Source of the DNA: Chlamydiota bacterium
GTDB taxonomy: Bacteria; Chlamydiota; Chlamydiia; Chlamydiales; RGXB01
DNA: 47,421 nt
Reading direction: 5' to 3'
NCBI GenBank assembly: GCA_010031885.1
Contig: RGYU01000003.1
Location: 1-47,421, forward strand
Part shown: piece by piece, positions 24,477-33,729 of the stretch
How positions within the stretch are numbered: position 1 is the first letter of the stretch
Layout: each line of letters starts with the position of its first letter
Notes under the pieces: model-generated
What the model was told of the DNA's origin: nothing
Databases searched by the model: none
What the model saw: the letters and a program-made list of their open reading frames with translations, nothing else
Position numbers and translations under genes: made by a program

Positions 24477-25221
24477 ATACATTTAAAACGATAGCGGTGA
24501 TGTTGTCACGACCTCCACGGCTTAGCGCGGCTTCGATCAGAGCATGGGTAGCTTGTTTTGCATCCTTATTTTTCAGGAGCAAAAGTTCCATTTCTTTTGT
24601 TGTTACGTAATCGGTAAGTCCATCAGAACAAACGATAAAGCGGTCATTCGATTGCACCTGATCTCTATAGATTCTTGCTTCACAGTCAGGAGTAGTCCCG
24701 ATAGCTTGTGTAAGATATCGGCGACGAATTTCTCCAAGTTGATCTTCATCAATACTGACCTCATTCGCATGATCCGATGTCATTAATGTGAGCTGATCAT
24801 TACGATAGCGGTAGATACGGCTATCACCTACGTGAAAAGCGGTAAAATAGCTTTTTTGAATCCATAAAGATGCAATTGTAGTCCCCATCCCTTTTTGTTC
24901 AGGAGTTTTTAAAGATGTTTCATATACACGTTTTGAGGTCTCTTTTACGATAGAACGTATTTGTCCCTCAATATCGGGTGAGGGCGTATCTAATAAAGAT
25001 TTTAAGGATAAAATTTTTTCCGCAATGGTTTCTACAGCCATTTTGGAAGCAACTTCTCCTGCGTTATGTCCTCCAAGTCCATCTGCTACAATGAAAAGAT
25101 CTTTAAAAATCCCGTAGTAGTCTTCATTATTTTGCCTAAAAAGACCTCTATCAGAGTGCCCAAAAGCGTGGAGGCTAAAGCCCGAATCCATCATAAAGCC
25201 GAGATTAATAGCGCTTATCAC
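24439..25221 (-). CDS. PP2C-family Ser/Thr protein phosphatase
   Basis: A 260-aa soluble PP2C phosphatase (Stp type). Motifs in order: GLFRQNNEDYYG, LFIVADGLGGHNAGEVAS (metal Asp-Gly), GMGTTIASLW, FHVGDSRIYRYR, FIVCSDGLTDYV and SRGGRDNITAIVL. It would reverse the action of Hanks-type kinases. The GTG start at 25221 and internal ATGs at 25194 and 25191 are all possible; none has a strong ribosome binding site. I recall a PP2C gene after the nifS-like gene in Chlamydia as well. Confidence 0.92.
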   Translation of the reverse strand: MISAINLGFMMDSGFSLHAFGHSDRGLFRQNNEDYYGIFKDLFIVADGLGGHNAGEVASKMAVETIAEKILSLKSLLDTPSPDIEGQIRSIVKETSKRVYETSLKTPEQKGMGTTIASLWIQKSYFTAFHVGDSRIYRYRNDQLTLMTSDHANEVSIDEDQLGEIRRRYLTQAIGTTPDCEARIYRDQVQSNDRFIVCSDGLTDYVTTKEMELLLLKNKDAKQATHALIEAALSRGGRDNITAIVLNVSKQIESSSDQAS

Positions 25222-25340
25222 ATTTTGTAAAGATCTTTTTTTAAATTTGTTGGATCAAAACAAAGGAGGGGATTTTCCCCTTGAAGAGTTTTTAAGGTTT
25301 TATAGCAGGGGTAGACGGCTTTAGGCATGCGAGGTTTTGA

Positions 25341-26138
25341 TTAAGAAGGTGTAGGGGTTAAAAAAATCACCTGCAGAAAAGTGATCGTGTTGACAAGTGC
25401 GTGGAAGGTAATAGAGGACGTCAATGAACGCTGTCTTTCGTATGCTAGCCCCAGATAAATCGATGCCAAAAATGTCGAGGCCAGGACAACCGATTTTCCC
25501 TGTATGGTATCGATCGTAAAAAAATGGGAGAGCGCAAAAAAAGAGGAGGTTATTACAATCGCCCAAATCGGAGAAAAGTAGTTTTTTAACCAAGTTTGGA
25601 TATTAGCTCTATAAAGATACTCTTCATAGATCGGCACAAGAATGCAAATGATTGCAAAAAAAAGCACCAACGAAACCTTGTCTTCTTTGATCTGTTTAAT
25701 AAAATCAATAAAGTGCTGCTTAGGAATTTCCATATTAAAGATATTCGTAAAAATCCATTCAAGGCCATTTTGAACTAAAGATAGCAATGGAAGAGCTACA
25801 ATAAAAAAGGCTGCACCTATAAGGATATCCCATAAAATAGAGGATTTGGGAAGCGTTTGACGATCCTTCAAAATGCAAATAAAAAGTCTTTTGTCCTTTA
25901 CTCCTAAATAAACTAGGAGGAGTAAAAAAGGGAGGTACCAGGGGAACCAGGGTAGTGGATACAAATAGAAGAGGATGGTCAAAATAGTGAAAATGGCACC
26001 AGTTATAGGGTAAGGTATGTTTTGGTAGGATACCTTTGAAAAGCTAAAAAGTTGCTGTTTGAACGCTGCCCAATGAGAAAAAATAGAGAGAAGGGTCAAT
26101 AAGGCAAACTGATAAAGGATATTTACATTTTCCATCAC
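25341..26138 (-). CDS. CPBP (CAAX/Abi-type) intramembrane protease
   Basis: A 265-aa polytopic membrane protein with about seven helices. It has the CPBP catalytic motifs EEYLYR (residues 172-177), FALSHF (His205) and SITFHALVNT (His246, Asn250). Family members cleave or bind membrane proteins, and roles range from bacteriocin immunity to signalling; the substrate here is unknown. A small GGGGA/TCCCC hairpin at about 25268-25280 beyond the stop may be a weak terminator. It lies 6 bp after the lipoprotein stop, so the two are probably co-transcribed. Confidence 0.88.
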   Translation of the reverse strand: MMENVNILYQFALLTLLSIFSHWAAFKQQLFSFSKVSYQNIPYPITGAIFTILTILFYLYPLPWFPWYLPFLLLLVYLGVKDKRLFICILKDRQTLPKSSILWDILIGAAFFIVALPLLSLVQNGLEWIFTNIFNMEIPKQHFIDFIKQIKEDKVSLVLFFAIICILVPIYEEYLYRANIQTWLKNYFSPIWAIVITSSFFALSHFFTIDTIQGKSVVLASTFLASIYLGLAYERQRSLTSSITFHALVNTITFLQVIFLTPTPS

Positions 26139-26144
26139 AACCTT

Positions 26145-26789
26145 CTATCTAAATTTTGCAACAAGGATATACTCCTCTATTCTTTCGGCAAGGTTACGAC
26201 AAAAATCTTGATGGGCGATGCCTAGCGGTAATACGGAAAAAGAAGAGGATCCCCAGGGATAGTTTTTATAGTCTATGTAACTCATCGAGCTAAGAATATC
26301 CGATCGTTTTTCATAAAGTTCTTGAAGTATAATTTTTGGAATTTTTCCTCTCAAATCTATAATTCTAAGTCTGAGAGCAATTTGTAGCTGGTCGCTAAAC
26401 GAAATCTTGTCCGTTTTATGCTCTAGTGAGTGTTGAATCAGTTCCATGAATACAACAAATTCGGATTGTAAAGGGAGATTATGCAAAACATTCAGGTCTT
26501 GCAAAAAGGGTTTATAATTGCGATCTTGTTGAAGCAAATAATTAACAAGGGGGTAGTCTTGCACAAGAAAAAGCTGTCTTGATTTCATGATTGTTTGCTG
26601 AATTTGAGTCGTAAATTCCTCCGATAAGCTCCAGGGAAGATCGCTTACTGTTGAATCGAATACTCCCAAAAGGCAGACAATTGGCTTTTTTCGCCCATCA
26701 TCATGAAAAGCAGTCTGATCTTGAAGAGAGACTTGCGAACAGCTTTGAAATAAAGCAACAAAGGAGACAAAAACAATTTTTTTTATCAT
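26145..26789 (-). CDS. Putative lipoprotein
   Basis: A protein of about 214 aa from ATG 26789 (an upstream in-frame ATG at 26807 adds MFLSRH). MIKKIVFVSFVALFQSC ends in a lipobox-like LFQSC, so the Cys is likely lipidated and the protein handled by the LolCD system encoded at 12152-14262. The mature part includes KPIVCLLGVFDSTVSDLPWSL and has no domain I recognise, though its layout resembles periplasmic lipoproteins that bind a partner. Upstream of the CPBP protease by 6 bp. Confidence 0.75.
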   Translation of the reverse strand: MIKKIVFVSFVALFQSCSQVSLQDQTAFHDDGRKKPIVCLLGVFDSTVSDLPWSLSEEFTTQIQQTIMKSRQLFLVQDYPLVNYLLQQDRNYKPFLQDLNVLHNLPLQSEFVVFMELIQHSLEHKTDKISFSDQLQIALRLRIIDLRGKIPKIILQELYEKRSDILSSMSYIDYKNYPWGSSSFSVLPLGIAHQDFCRNLAERIEEYILVAKFR

Positions 26790-26871
26790 GTGTCGAGATA
26801 AAAACATGTTTTTTACAATAGCCTGTACAGAAAAATGTTTCCATCATTTTTGCCCTAAAGTGTAAAAAAAC

Positions 26872-28608
26872 CTATTGAAGAAGTGCTATTACCATTGTGT
26901 CTTGCTCTAGAACAAGGGGATTTTGAGAAGTGTAGAGAACAATTTTCCACTCGCCCTTGTCGTCACTTGGTAAGGTGATGGATAACGGCTCTTTCCATGT
27001 ATTGAAGGCCACAAATATGGAATTTGAAGCATCCTTTTTAGTGAAAGCCAACAGATGATCGGTAGGCTGTAAACGGGCAATATTTGGATCTGATCCATGA
27101 AACTGGACTAAAGCTTGAGGATTTGATAGAGGGGTTGTTTTAAATAAATGGATTAATTTTTTGGTAAAATCCAAAAAGCTCGGGTAGAGGTTACGGTGCC
27201 ATTCTATATAACTAATTCGATTGTCCTGGTTGAAGGGGTTATTATTTCCGTAATGGGTGCTTAAAAATTCGTCACCTGCATTCAAAAGGATTGGTCCACA
27301 AAAACTAAAAAGAAGCCCGTACAAGATCTCTGCCTTTCGAAAACGGCGCGTCAGAACTCTCTGATCCTCTGTTTCTCCCTCAACTCCACAATTACAGCTG
27401 TAGTTACCGCCATGCCCATCCCTATTTTTATATCCGTTGGAGAGATTATGTTTTTGCTCATAGCTAACAAGATCGTAGAGGGTAAAACCGTCATGACATG
27501 TAACCATTTTAACCATATTAGGGCTATGAATACGTTGATGAATCAAAGGGATCTGCCCCTCGTCCATTCGGACGAATCGGCGAATTGTATCACGAATTTG
27601 GTCGTCCCAAACTATTCCATTTTTTGTGGGGAAATCGTAAAGGCGATATCCTGCGGTATCCCAAGGCTCATAAAAAATTTTAATTTTCTTTTTAAATAAA
27701 TTTTCCAGCTCATGAATAAAAGGGGGGTCAGACAAAATTTCGCCCTTTTCGTCGCGGCAGAGAGCAAGCCCAAGATCAAAACGAATTCCATCGATTTGGT
27801 ACTGTTCTACAAAAATATGGCAAGCTTCTATAAGAAGTTTTCTGATCACCGGATGCTGTACATTTAGGGTGTTTCCACAACCCGTTGCATCGTAATTTTT
27901 CAGGTAGAAATCATCGCAAAAAGGATAAAGGGTTGTCTCCATAACATCGGTGTGATTAAAGACCAGATCTAAAAACACCTCTAAACCTTTTTCATGAGCT
28001 GCATCAACGAGTTTTTTTAGGCTTAGGGAGGGATTTTTAGTAGCAGACAGGTGGGGCGAAAGTGCCATGAACGAGCGGGGCATGTATCCCCAAAGTTGCG
28101 ATGGATTGAAAAGGGTTATGGGCATAAGTTCAATTGCTGTAACCCCTAAATTTTTTATATAGTCTAGCTTTTCGATCAGCCCTTCAAAGGTCCCCGGGTA
28201 GGAAACCTCTGAGGAGGAATCCTTGGTATACGCTCGGACGCATAGCTCGTAAATAATAAGCTTTTCCGGAGGGTGGTTTGGCTTTTCATGCTTAAATACA
28301 AAGTTTTTTTCCTCCTTGTAAACACTTTTAACCCCCTCCTCATTTGTATGGGAGCAAAAAGGATCTAGCAGATCTGGATAAAAATCACCCCTTTTGAAGA
28401 CATTATAGACATAGTGAAATGGGGCTGAAAGATTTGGCATAAAAAAGGTATACACGTCCGGTTTCAGGGGGGCTTGCTCTAGAGGGTATTCAATATCGTT
28501 GAGGGTAATCGTGATGCGATCCACCCCTTTTGCATAAACGTGGAATCTATAGCCGTCAGACTCGGGCAGGCAACCAAATTCGTGACGGGATTTATGAGTG
28601 TGCGGCAT
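26872..28608 (-). CDS. glgX: Glycogen debranching enzyme
   Basis: A 578-aa GH13 isoamylase-type enzyme. An N-terminal CBM48-like domain (about 10-100) precedes the TIM barrel with IYELCVRAYT, DLVFNHT, DGIRFDLG (nucleophile Asp278), FYEPWD (acid/base Glu314) and TCHDGFTLYDL (His372-Asp373). It hydrolyses alpha-1,6 branches of phosphorylase-limit dextrins. It is shorter than E. coli GlgX (about 660 aa). It is divergent from slc1; this pairing also occurs in Chlamydia, where glycogen metabolism is a key trait. Confidence 0.93.
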   Translation of the reverse strand: MPHTHKSRHEFGCLPESDGYRFHVYAKGVDRITITLNDIEYPLEQAPLKPDVYTFFMPNLSAPFHYVYNVFKRGDFYPDLLDPFCSHTNEEGVKSVYKEEKNFVFKHEKPNHPPEKLIIYELCVRAYTKDSSSEVSYPGTFEGLIEKLDYIKNLGVTAIELMPITLFNPSQLWGYMPRSFMALSPHLSATKNPSLSLKKLVDAAHEKGLEVFLDLVFNHTDVMETTLYPFCDDFYLKNYDATGCGNTLNVQHPVIRKLLIEACHIFVEQYQIDGIRFDLGLALCRDEKGEILSDPPFIHELENLFKKKIKIFYEPWDTAGYRLYDFPTKNGIVWDDQIRDTIRRFVRMDEGQIPLIHQRIHSPNMVKMVTCHDGFTLYDLVSYEQKHNLSNGYKNRDGHGGNYSCNCGVEGETEDQRVLTRRFRKAEILYGLLFSFCGPILLNAGDEFLSTHYGNNNPFNQDNRISYIEWHRNLYPSFLDFTKKLIHLFKTTPLSNPQALVQFHGSDPNIARLQPTDHLLAFTKKDASNSIFVAFNTWKEPLSITLPSDDKGEWKIVLYTSQNPLVLEQDTMVIALLQ

Positions 28609-28841
28609 CCTAAACCTCTTTTAATCAAATGAATTAGATTTTGACTAGGAATATATTATAATTTTTGATATTGATTGAAATGAATAGGGGAACTTGGAGA
28701 GCTATAGGGGTTTTCACTCATGTATAGCTTTTTCGGAAGCAATATAGCAGACGACCAAATTCGTGTAAGTGACCCAAAATTTTGAGAAAAACTCAATTTT
28801 AATTGAGAAATCAAGAATTTGTTAAATATGGCAACAATTGT

Positions 28842-28871
28842 TTGATTTTCATAAAGGGTTTGAGTTATAGT
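28842..28871 (+). promoter_or_regulatory. Promoter and ribosome binding site of slc1
   Basis: TTGATT (28842-28847), 18 bases, TATAGT (28866-28871), then AAGGAGG at 28891-28897 and ATG at 28907. The 298-bp glgX-slc1 gap otherwise holds only AT-rich sequence and a short inverted repeat around 28789-28813. Confidence 0.65.
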
Positions 28872-28906
28872 CTCCGTATCCCAATCTCTTAAGGAGGACG
28901 ACAGAC

Positions 28907-29446
28907 ATGTCTTTGGAAAACGCTACTGCAAATCTTAAGGAGTTCGGTAAAGAACTTAACCTCGACGGGCTCGCTTTTGATGAAAACGCTACATGCATCT
29001 TGGGTATAGATAATACCTTTTCCCTACATATAACATATGAACCGAATTCGAAGCGCCTTTATCTTTATGCCCCCATCATTGATGGGCTTCCTAAAGACAA
29101 AGCTACTCTTTTGACACTTTATGAAACTCTTCTTGAGGGCTCAATGCTTGGTGGTCAAATGGCAGGTGGCGGAGTCGGTGTCGCGGTGAAGGAAGAGTTG
29201 ATCTTGATGCACGCGGTCATTGAAATGGAGGGTGCAGATACCTCTAGTTTAAGACGTTTTTCCCCAGTATTTGTAGAAGCTGTAGAAAAATGGCGCGACA
29301 TTGCAAAAAGAATTTGCGAAGGTCGTTATGATGAAAAAGAGCGTGAAGCTCTCCGTCCGTATAACCAAGCTCCGGGTGCGCACCATCCATCTCCAGGTCA
29401 AGGACACCACGGAAAACCTGGTAATTTGTTCGACAAAAGGGTGTAA
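28907..29446 (+). CDS. slc1: Type III secretion chaperone Slc1-like
   Basis: A 179-aa acidic protein of the CesT-like class. From memory it closely parallels chlamydial Slc1 (CT043), the chaperone of Tarp and other early effectors: FDENATCILGIDNTFSLHITYE, LYLYAPIIDGLP and especially EGSMLGGQMAGGGVGVAVKEEL (the last near residues 75-96). The C-terminal 30 residues are His/Pro/Gly-rich and low-complexity. The strong Shine-Dalgarno implies high expression. This gene is the best evidence that the organism is a chlamydia with a type III secretion system. Confidence 0.92.
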   Translation: MSLENATANLKEFGKELNLDGLAFDENATCILGIDNTFSLHITYEPNSKRLYLYAPIIDGLPKDKATLLTLYETLLEGSMLGGQMAGGGVGVAVKEELILMHAVIEMEGADTSSLRRFSPVFVEAVEKWRDIAKRICEGRYDEKEREALRPYNQAPGAHHPSPGQGHHGKPGNLFDKRV

Positions 29447-29450
29447 ATTC

Positions 29451-29524
29451 GGCTCAATTCTTGGGTTAAGAGATAAAAAGGTTCAGCTTTCGACAGCTAC
29501 TGTTAGAAACTGAGCCCTTTTTTT
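29451..29524 (+). terminator. Probable terminator of slc1
   Basis: GGCTCA (29451-29456) pairs with TGAGCC (29511-29516), enclosing a nested AGCT/AGCT hairpin (around 29485-29498), and is followed by a run of seven T. It lies directly after the slc1 stop. The large loop makes this less certain than a compact hairpin. Confidence 0.55.
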
Positions 29525-29548
29525 GGTAAAAAATCTGAAATATAAGGG

Positions 29549-30877
29549 TCAACCTATAGAAACTATTTTTCTTTGGATTTGGCCCATGTGAAACATTAAA
29601 TCCTGACTCTGTTTTTCCAGTCCCTTAGTGATCTGCCGTATGCTAGACATCACTGTTGAGTGATCCTTGTCAAAATATTTTCCAATCTTGAGATAAGGCA
29701 TTTTCAGTAATGATCTTAGAAGATACATGGAGATCTGACGGGGAAGAACCGATTCTCTTGCCTGCGATTTATTGAGTAGATCATCGGGTTTGATTCCAAA
29801 AGATTGGGAAACGATTTCCAGAATTTTCTCGGCACTCAATACCTCTTTAGTTTCTTGGGTAATCAGCTGCTCTACAATTTTTTTTACATCTGCTTTCGAT
29901 TTCATTTGGTTATGAGCCAAAGAGAGGGATTGAACAACTTTTTCGATAGATTTAGGCGTTTTCATTGTTTGAATTACCCGATCCATAATCTCTGGCTCTA
30001 TAGGCACCTTGAAACGGTTCATTTTTAGCTTTAAAACTTGTGTAAGGTCCTCTTGGGTTTGGAGCCTTTCCACGGATAGTACAATACCCCACTCAAATCG
30101 ACTCACAAGACGATCTTCAATCTCCTCCAAAAGGGCAGGAGGGGAACTTGAAGCTAAGATAATCTGTTTTTCGTGAATGTGCAGATGATTGAAAGTATGG
30201 AAAAGTTCCTCTTGAGTGGCAAATCTTTTGGAAAAATGGTGTACATCATCGATGATGAGAGTGTCAACTTTTCGATAACAATTGCGAAAATCTTCCATCC
30301 TTGAGGAGCGAATGGCGCCTACTACGTGTTGGGTAAATGTCTCTGCGGAAATATACAAAACGGTCTTTCCAAGCCCCTCTAAAAGTTTTTTCGCCCCTTG
30401 TAGTAGATGGGTTTTTCCACTGCCATTGGGACCGTAGAGATAGATAGGGTTTAAAAATTCAAATGTTTGTAAGAGGGCATTTTTAAAAAGTTTAACAGTC
30501 ATCTCAGTCGAGCTATTCGTGGCGAAAGTCTCAAAGGTGTGATCTGGATCAACAGCGTCTGATTGAAAATGAATCGGTTTGGAATGTTGCTCCTGGGATT
30601 GAAAGGGTGAATCTTCCTTAGATTTGGTTCCTTCTGTCGATCCAATTTTGATATGGACGAGAATTTTTCGGCCGTTGTTATTGAGAAGCTCTTTTTCAAT
30701 CTTAGATTCGATATGCTCTTTAAACCAGTTTATCTGTAGAGCATCATCTGCTTCCAGGTACAGGTTGCAGGAGTTAAAATTGACAATCCTCAAAGGGCGG
30801 AGCCACCTTTCTACCACCTCTTTGGTGAGGTGGTTTTCTTGTTCGACGAGGAATTCTTCCCAAATTCTAGGTATCAT
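29549..30877 (-). CDS. dnaA: Chromosomal replication initiator DnaA
   Basis: A 442-aa DnaA. An N-terminal domain (about 1-75) and linker are followed by the AAA+ domain with Walker A YGPNGSGKTHLL (148-159) and Walker B LIIDDVHHF (207-215). The C-terminal DNA-binding domain has DKDHSTVMSSIRQI, the DnaA-box recognition helix. It is next to yidC, as with one of the two dnaA copies in Chlamydia; another copy may exist elsewhere. The gene overlaps yidC by 4 bp. Confidence 0.95.
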   Translation of the reverse strand: MIPRIWEEFLVEQENHLTKEVVERWLRPLRIVNFNSCNLYLEADDALQINWFKEHIESKIEKELLNNNGRKILVHIKIGSTEGTKSKEDSPFQSQEQHSKPIHFQSDAVDPDHTFETFATNSSTEMTVKLFKNALLQTFEFLNPIYLYGPNGSGKTHLLQGAKKLLEGLGKTVLYISAETFTQHVVGAIRSSRMEDFRNCYRKVDTLIIDDVHHFSKRFATQEELFHTFNHLHIHEKQIILASSSPPALLEEIEDRLVSRFEWGIVLSVERLQTQEDLTQVLKLKMNRFKVPIEPEIMDRVIQTMKTPKSIEKVVQSLSLAHNQMKSKADVKKIVEQLITQETKEVLSAEKILEIVSQSFGIKPDDLLNKSQARESVLPRQISMYLLRSLLKMPYLKIGKYFDKDHSTVMSSIRQITKGLEKQSQDLMFHMGQIQRKIVSIG

Positions 30878-32694
30878 TTCTTTAGGATTTGTATCTTAGG
30901 TTTTTGCGAGATTTTCATCATCAAAAATTGTTGGATTATCATTAATAACGAAGAAAAGGCAAAATAGATATTCACACCGGCTGCAAAATTATAAAATAGA
31001 ACCGCAGTCAAGATTGACACGAATGAGGTTGAGGCTGCAGCTTGACGCTGTTTCTCGGAGAGATCTTTTTTTGGTGTTGTATTCATCATTTTCGATTGTA
31101 GAAAGGTGCAGATTCCGGTCAAAATAGGTAGCAGGTGGAATTCATTCCCTATGTAGGGGAGCGGGTAGCCCCAGCTAAAAAGGATGTCAGGAGCTGAGAG
31201 ATTCGGAATCCAAGAAGATAGAAGAAATGGAACACCTCGTAACTCAAAATTTGTTTTGAAAAGGTCGAAGACACCAATCAAAAAGGGGATTTGAATCAGC
31301 ATCGGAATGCATCCTGAAAGGGGGTTAATCTTACGCTCTTGATATAACCGCATTTTTTCCATCTGAGCCTTCTTAGGGTCTTTTTTATGACGCTCCTCTA
31401 TAGCGTTAATTTCAGGCTGTAATGCTGCTTGAGCCATCATCGATTTTGTACTCCATCTATTGAGAGGGAACGTCAAAAGTCGAAGCACTATGGTAACGCC
31501 TATAATTGAAAGGCCCCAAGAATTTGTGAACATGTAACATATTTTCATTACAAAAAACATCAAACGCGCAAAAGGCTCAGAGATAAAACTAAACCAACCC
31601 TGAACGATTGGTGCAAGCTCAAATTGGGGATTTTGCAAATAGGCTTTGGAGGCTTCTAAAAGAATTTGTTCTTCGTATGGGCCTGCATAAAAGGAAAAAT
31701 TGAATATTCCATTTTGGGGAATGATTTGTTTGGCAATCTGGTATGCAGGGTAGGATTTAACAGGGTACAGTTCGTATTTTTGATCTATAAGGCTTAGACG
31801 GGTGGGGGCAAGATTCCCTTCGATTTTTGCAACGTTAAATCCGTTTTGAGCCGCATTTGGATCTGGGTGTAAAATGGTACCAAAAAAACCGTTTGAGCTT
31901 GAGAGCCAGATCGGGCTATTTGCCGGATAGACCCCTAAATCTTTTGGTAGGTCAATTTTTTCACTGATGAACTTTTCTCCACGCTGATTGAGGGCTTGCA
32001 GAACCGGTGAATATGCCCCTGAAATGAGCTCTACTTCAGTAATGCCGTTGGTGATGTAGAGTGTTCGGTTTTGGGCATTTTGAAAGGTTATGCTCAATTT
32101 AAAACCGTAGGGCTCCACCAGCTCGTACGTTTTGGTGACCTTTTGACCGTATACTTGACCCGAAAATTGAATGGAGTTTTTAGACAACTTCGTCATTTGA
32201 AAATTTGTTAAATCCATTTCCCCGAGTTCACTTACAAGCTGACACATGTAGAATTTAGGTTGTATCACGTAGGTGTAGCCCTCTTTTTCCCCTTTAATAG
32301 AGCGTCTGAGAAGTGGGGTGTAACCGCCCTGCTTGGGAGTGTAAGGCTCCATTGAATTTGAGCTGGAGTCAAAATAGGATGCGTTTGACAATGGAAAAAG
32401 ATTGTTTTGCGGTGATTCTTTTTGAATCTTTCGATCAAATTCGATGGCACGAACAATACTGGTAGAATCTTTGGTTGTCTGAAATGGTAAATTGATCTCT
32501 TTGATTGCACCACCAAGATTGGAAAAAACTATTTGCTGGGTTCCGTTTTCCAAAACATAAAGACGCTCTTGAGAATTTAAAGCGAGCTCTTGCACCTGAA
32601 TAGCAGGGGGTGCAACTGGGGGTAAAAACCAGATGTTAAATAAGAAAAGGGAAATTGAAAGGATCAATACAAAAACAAAAGAACGTTTATCCAC
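30874..32694 (-). CDS. yidC: Membrane protein insertase YidC
   Basis: A 606-aa protein of the long Gram-negative type, from GTG 32694 with AAGG eight bases upstream. The first helix (about 6-25) precedes a large periplasmic beta domain (about 45-350). The insertase core then has TFPLNRWSTKSMMAQAALQP, a cytoplasmic hairpin EERHKKDPKKAQMEKMR, and NPLSGCIPMLIQIPFLIG. It inserts inner-membrane proteins with or without Sec. Co-transcribed with dnaA (4-bp overlap). Confidence 0.96.
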   Translation of the reverse strand: MDKRSFVFVLILSISLFLFNIWFLPPVAPPAIQVQELALNSQERLYVLENGTQQIVFSNLGGAIKEINLPFQTTKDSTSIVRAIEFDRKIQKESPQNNLFPLSNASYFDSSSNSMEPYTPKQGGYTPLLRRSIKGEKEGYTYVIQPKFYMCQLVSELGEMDLTNFQMTKLSKNSIQFSGQVYGQKVTKTYELVEPYGFKLSITFQNAQNRTLYITNGITEVELISGAYSPVLQALNQRGEKFISEKIDLPKDLGVYPANSPIWLSSSNGFFGTILHPDPNAAQNGFNVAKIEGNLAPTRLSLIDQKYELYPVKSYPAYQIAKQIIPQNGIFNFSFYAGPYEEQILLEASKAYLQNPQFELAPIVQGWFSFISEPFARLMFFVMKICYMFTNSWGLSIIGVTIVLRLLTFPLNRWSTKSMMAQAALQPEINAIEERHKKDPKKAQMEKMRLYQERKINPLSGCIPMLIQIPFLIGVFDLFKTNFELRGVPFLLSSWIPNLSAPDILFSWGYPLPYIGNEFHLLPILTGICTFLQSKMMNTTPKKDLSEKQRQAAASTSFVSILTAVLFYNFAAGVNIYFAFSSLLMIIQQFLMMKISQKPKIQILKK

Positions 32695-32721
32695 GCGACC
32701 TTAACCTTTTTTTTGGAAAAA

Positions 32722-32750
32722 ATTATAGCAGTTGCTGAATAACCTGTATA
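32722..32750 (-). promoter_or_regulatory. Promoter of yidC-dnaA
   Basis: Minus strand: TATACA (32745-32750), 17 bases, TATAAT (32722-32727). The -10 box is perfect; the -35 box matches at four of six positions. It lies about 28 bases before GTG 32694. Confidence 0.6.
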
Positions 32751-32910
32751 CAGCTTCGAAGTAGTACGGAAAACAACAGAATAAAGAGTCTTTTTTGCTG
32801 TTTATAGATAAAAAAGGGGGAGATGAGGGGTTTTACACTGCAATTGTACATTTCTAGCTATTATAAGCTTCAAAACGGTTGCTTGTGTTGAGTCCCTCAC
32901 CTAGTGGGTA

Positions 32911-33729
32911 TTAATGATCAAATGACTGATCATTCAAAAAAGTCATGAAGTGGCGGAATTCGTCCGTTTTTCTCAAGTTCTCCAACCATGTGTCCTCTAA
33001 AAGCTCTTGCATCGGAGGTAGTGCATTGATGGAACGTGCCCTTTTCATCCAGTCAAGTGCAAGTTCTTTTTGATTACCCAACGAGTAAAAACAGGCGATT
33101 TGATAGTATGCCTGGTTATTTCCCTGCTTTGCACTTTGCATGAGCTTCTCTTCGGCCTCTTTCATGATACCAAGACGTCGATTTTCATCTTCAACGCATT
33201 CGCCGTAGTGGATCAGTGTTAAAGCCCAATCTAAAAGAACAAAATCATGGTCTGGATTATTTCTATGGGCTAGCCTAAAATGGCAAAAAGCTCGCATGAA
33301 ATGGTTGTTGTCATTTGTGAGGTCTGCTAAATGAGAAAGGGTTAAAGCAATTCTGTAGTGGATGTCTTGTGTTGTTGGATCTAAAATTAAAACGCGGTTT
33401 AATTGATCAATAGACATCATTAACAGGCTTTCATCCTCTTTGACTTCGCCCATATTATCTAACAAAAGCGCGTACTCAAAAATCCACTCCGTAGGGGGAA
33501 AGGGGGCCCCTTTCTCTAAGTTGAATGCAACTTCAAAAAGCCTTTTTGCCTCTTCTAAGTGTTCTACAGCCTGATTGATTTCAAAAATCCTAGATGTTGC
33601 GATTGCTAGTTGAATATAGGTTTCTGAGGTCGGCTTATGTTGTATCGCTTTTTGAAAAAAGCGGATTGATAGATGTAAATATCGATCGTGTTCTATCGCC
33701 TCATAAAGTAGAAAGAAACATATTCCCAA
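32911..33729 (-). CDS. TPR protein, 3' fragment of a frameshifted gene
   Basis: An open frame of about 272 codons read from a TTG at 33729, encoding TPR-like helices (LSIRFFQKAIQHKP, IDQLNRVLILDPTTQDIHYRIALTL, AYYQIACFYSLGNQKELALDWMKRA). The same frame stays open upstream to about 33823 and reads DRTFSQGWHYLGICFF, a proper TPR start (W..LG), before the supposed start codon. This shows that the true N-terminal part lies in the other frame upstream. It is best read as the 3' half of one TPR gene of about 550 codons. Confidence 0.7.
   Translation of the reverse strand: MGICFFLLYEAIEHDRYLHLSIRFFQKAIQHKPTSETYIQLAIATSRIFEINQAVEHLEEAKRLFEVAFNLEKGAPFPPTEWIFEYALLLDNMGEVKEDESLLMMSIDQLNRVLILDPTTQDIHYRIALTLSHLADLTNDNNHFMRAFCHFRLAHRNNPDHDFVLLDWALTLIHYGECVEDENRRLGIMKEAEEKLMQSAKQGNNQAYYQIACFYSLGNQKELALDWMKRARSINALPPMQELLEDTWLENLRKTDEFRHFMTFLNDQSFDH

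Noticed and set aside
25321-25593. 90-aa minus-strand ORF overlapping the CAAX protease gene
   Set aside because: It lies out of frame inside the CPBP gene, which has its catalytic motifs intact, and has no ribosome binding site.
29549-32694. Replication origin next to dnaA
   Set aside because: I saw no cluster of DnaA boxes in the short gaps flanking dnaA-yidC, and chlamydial dnaA genes are not reliably at the origin.
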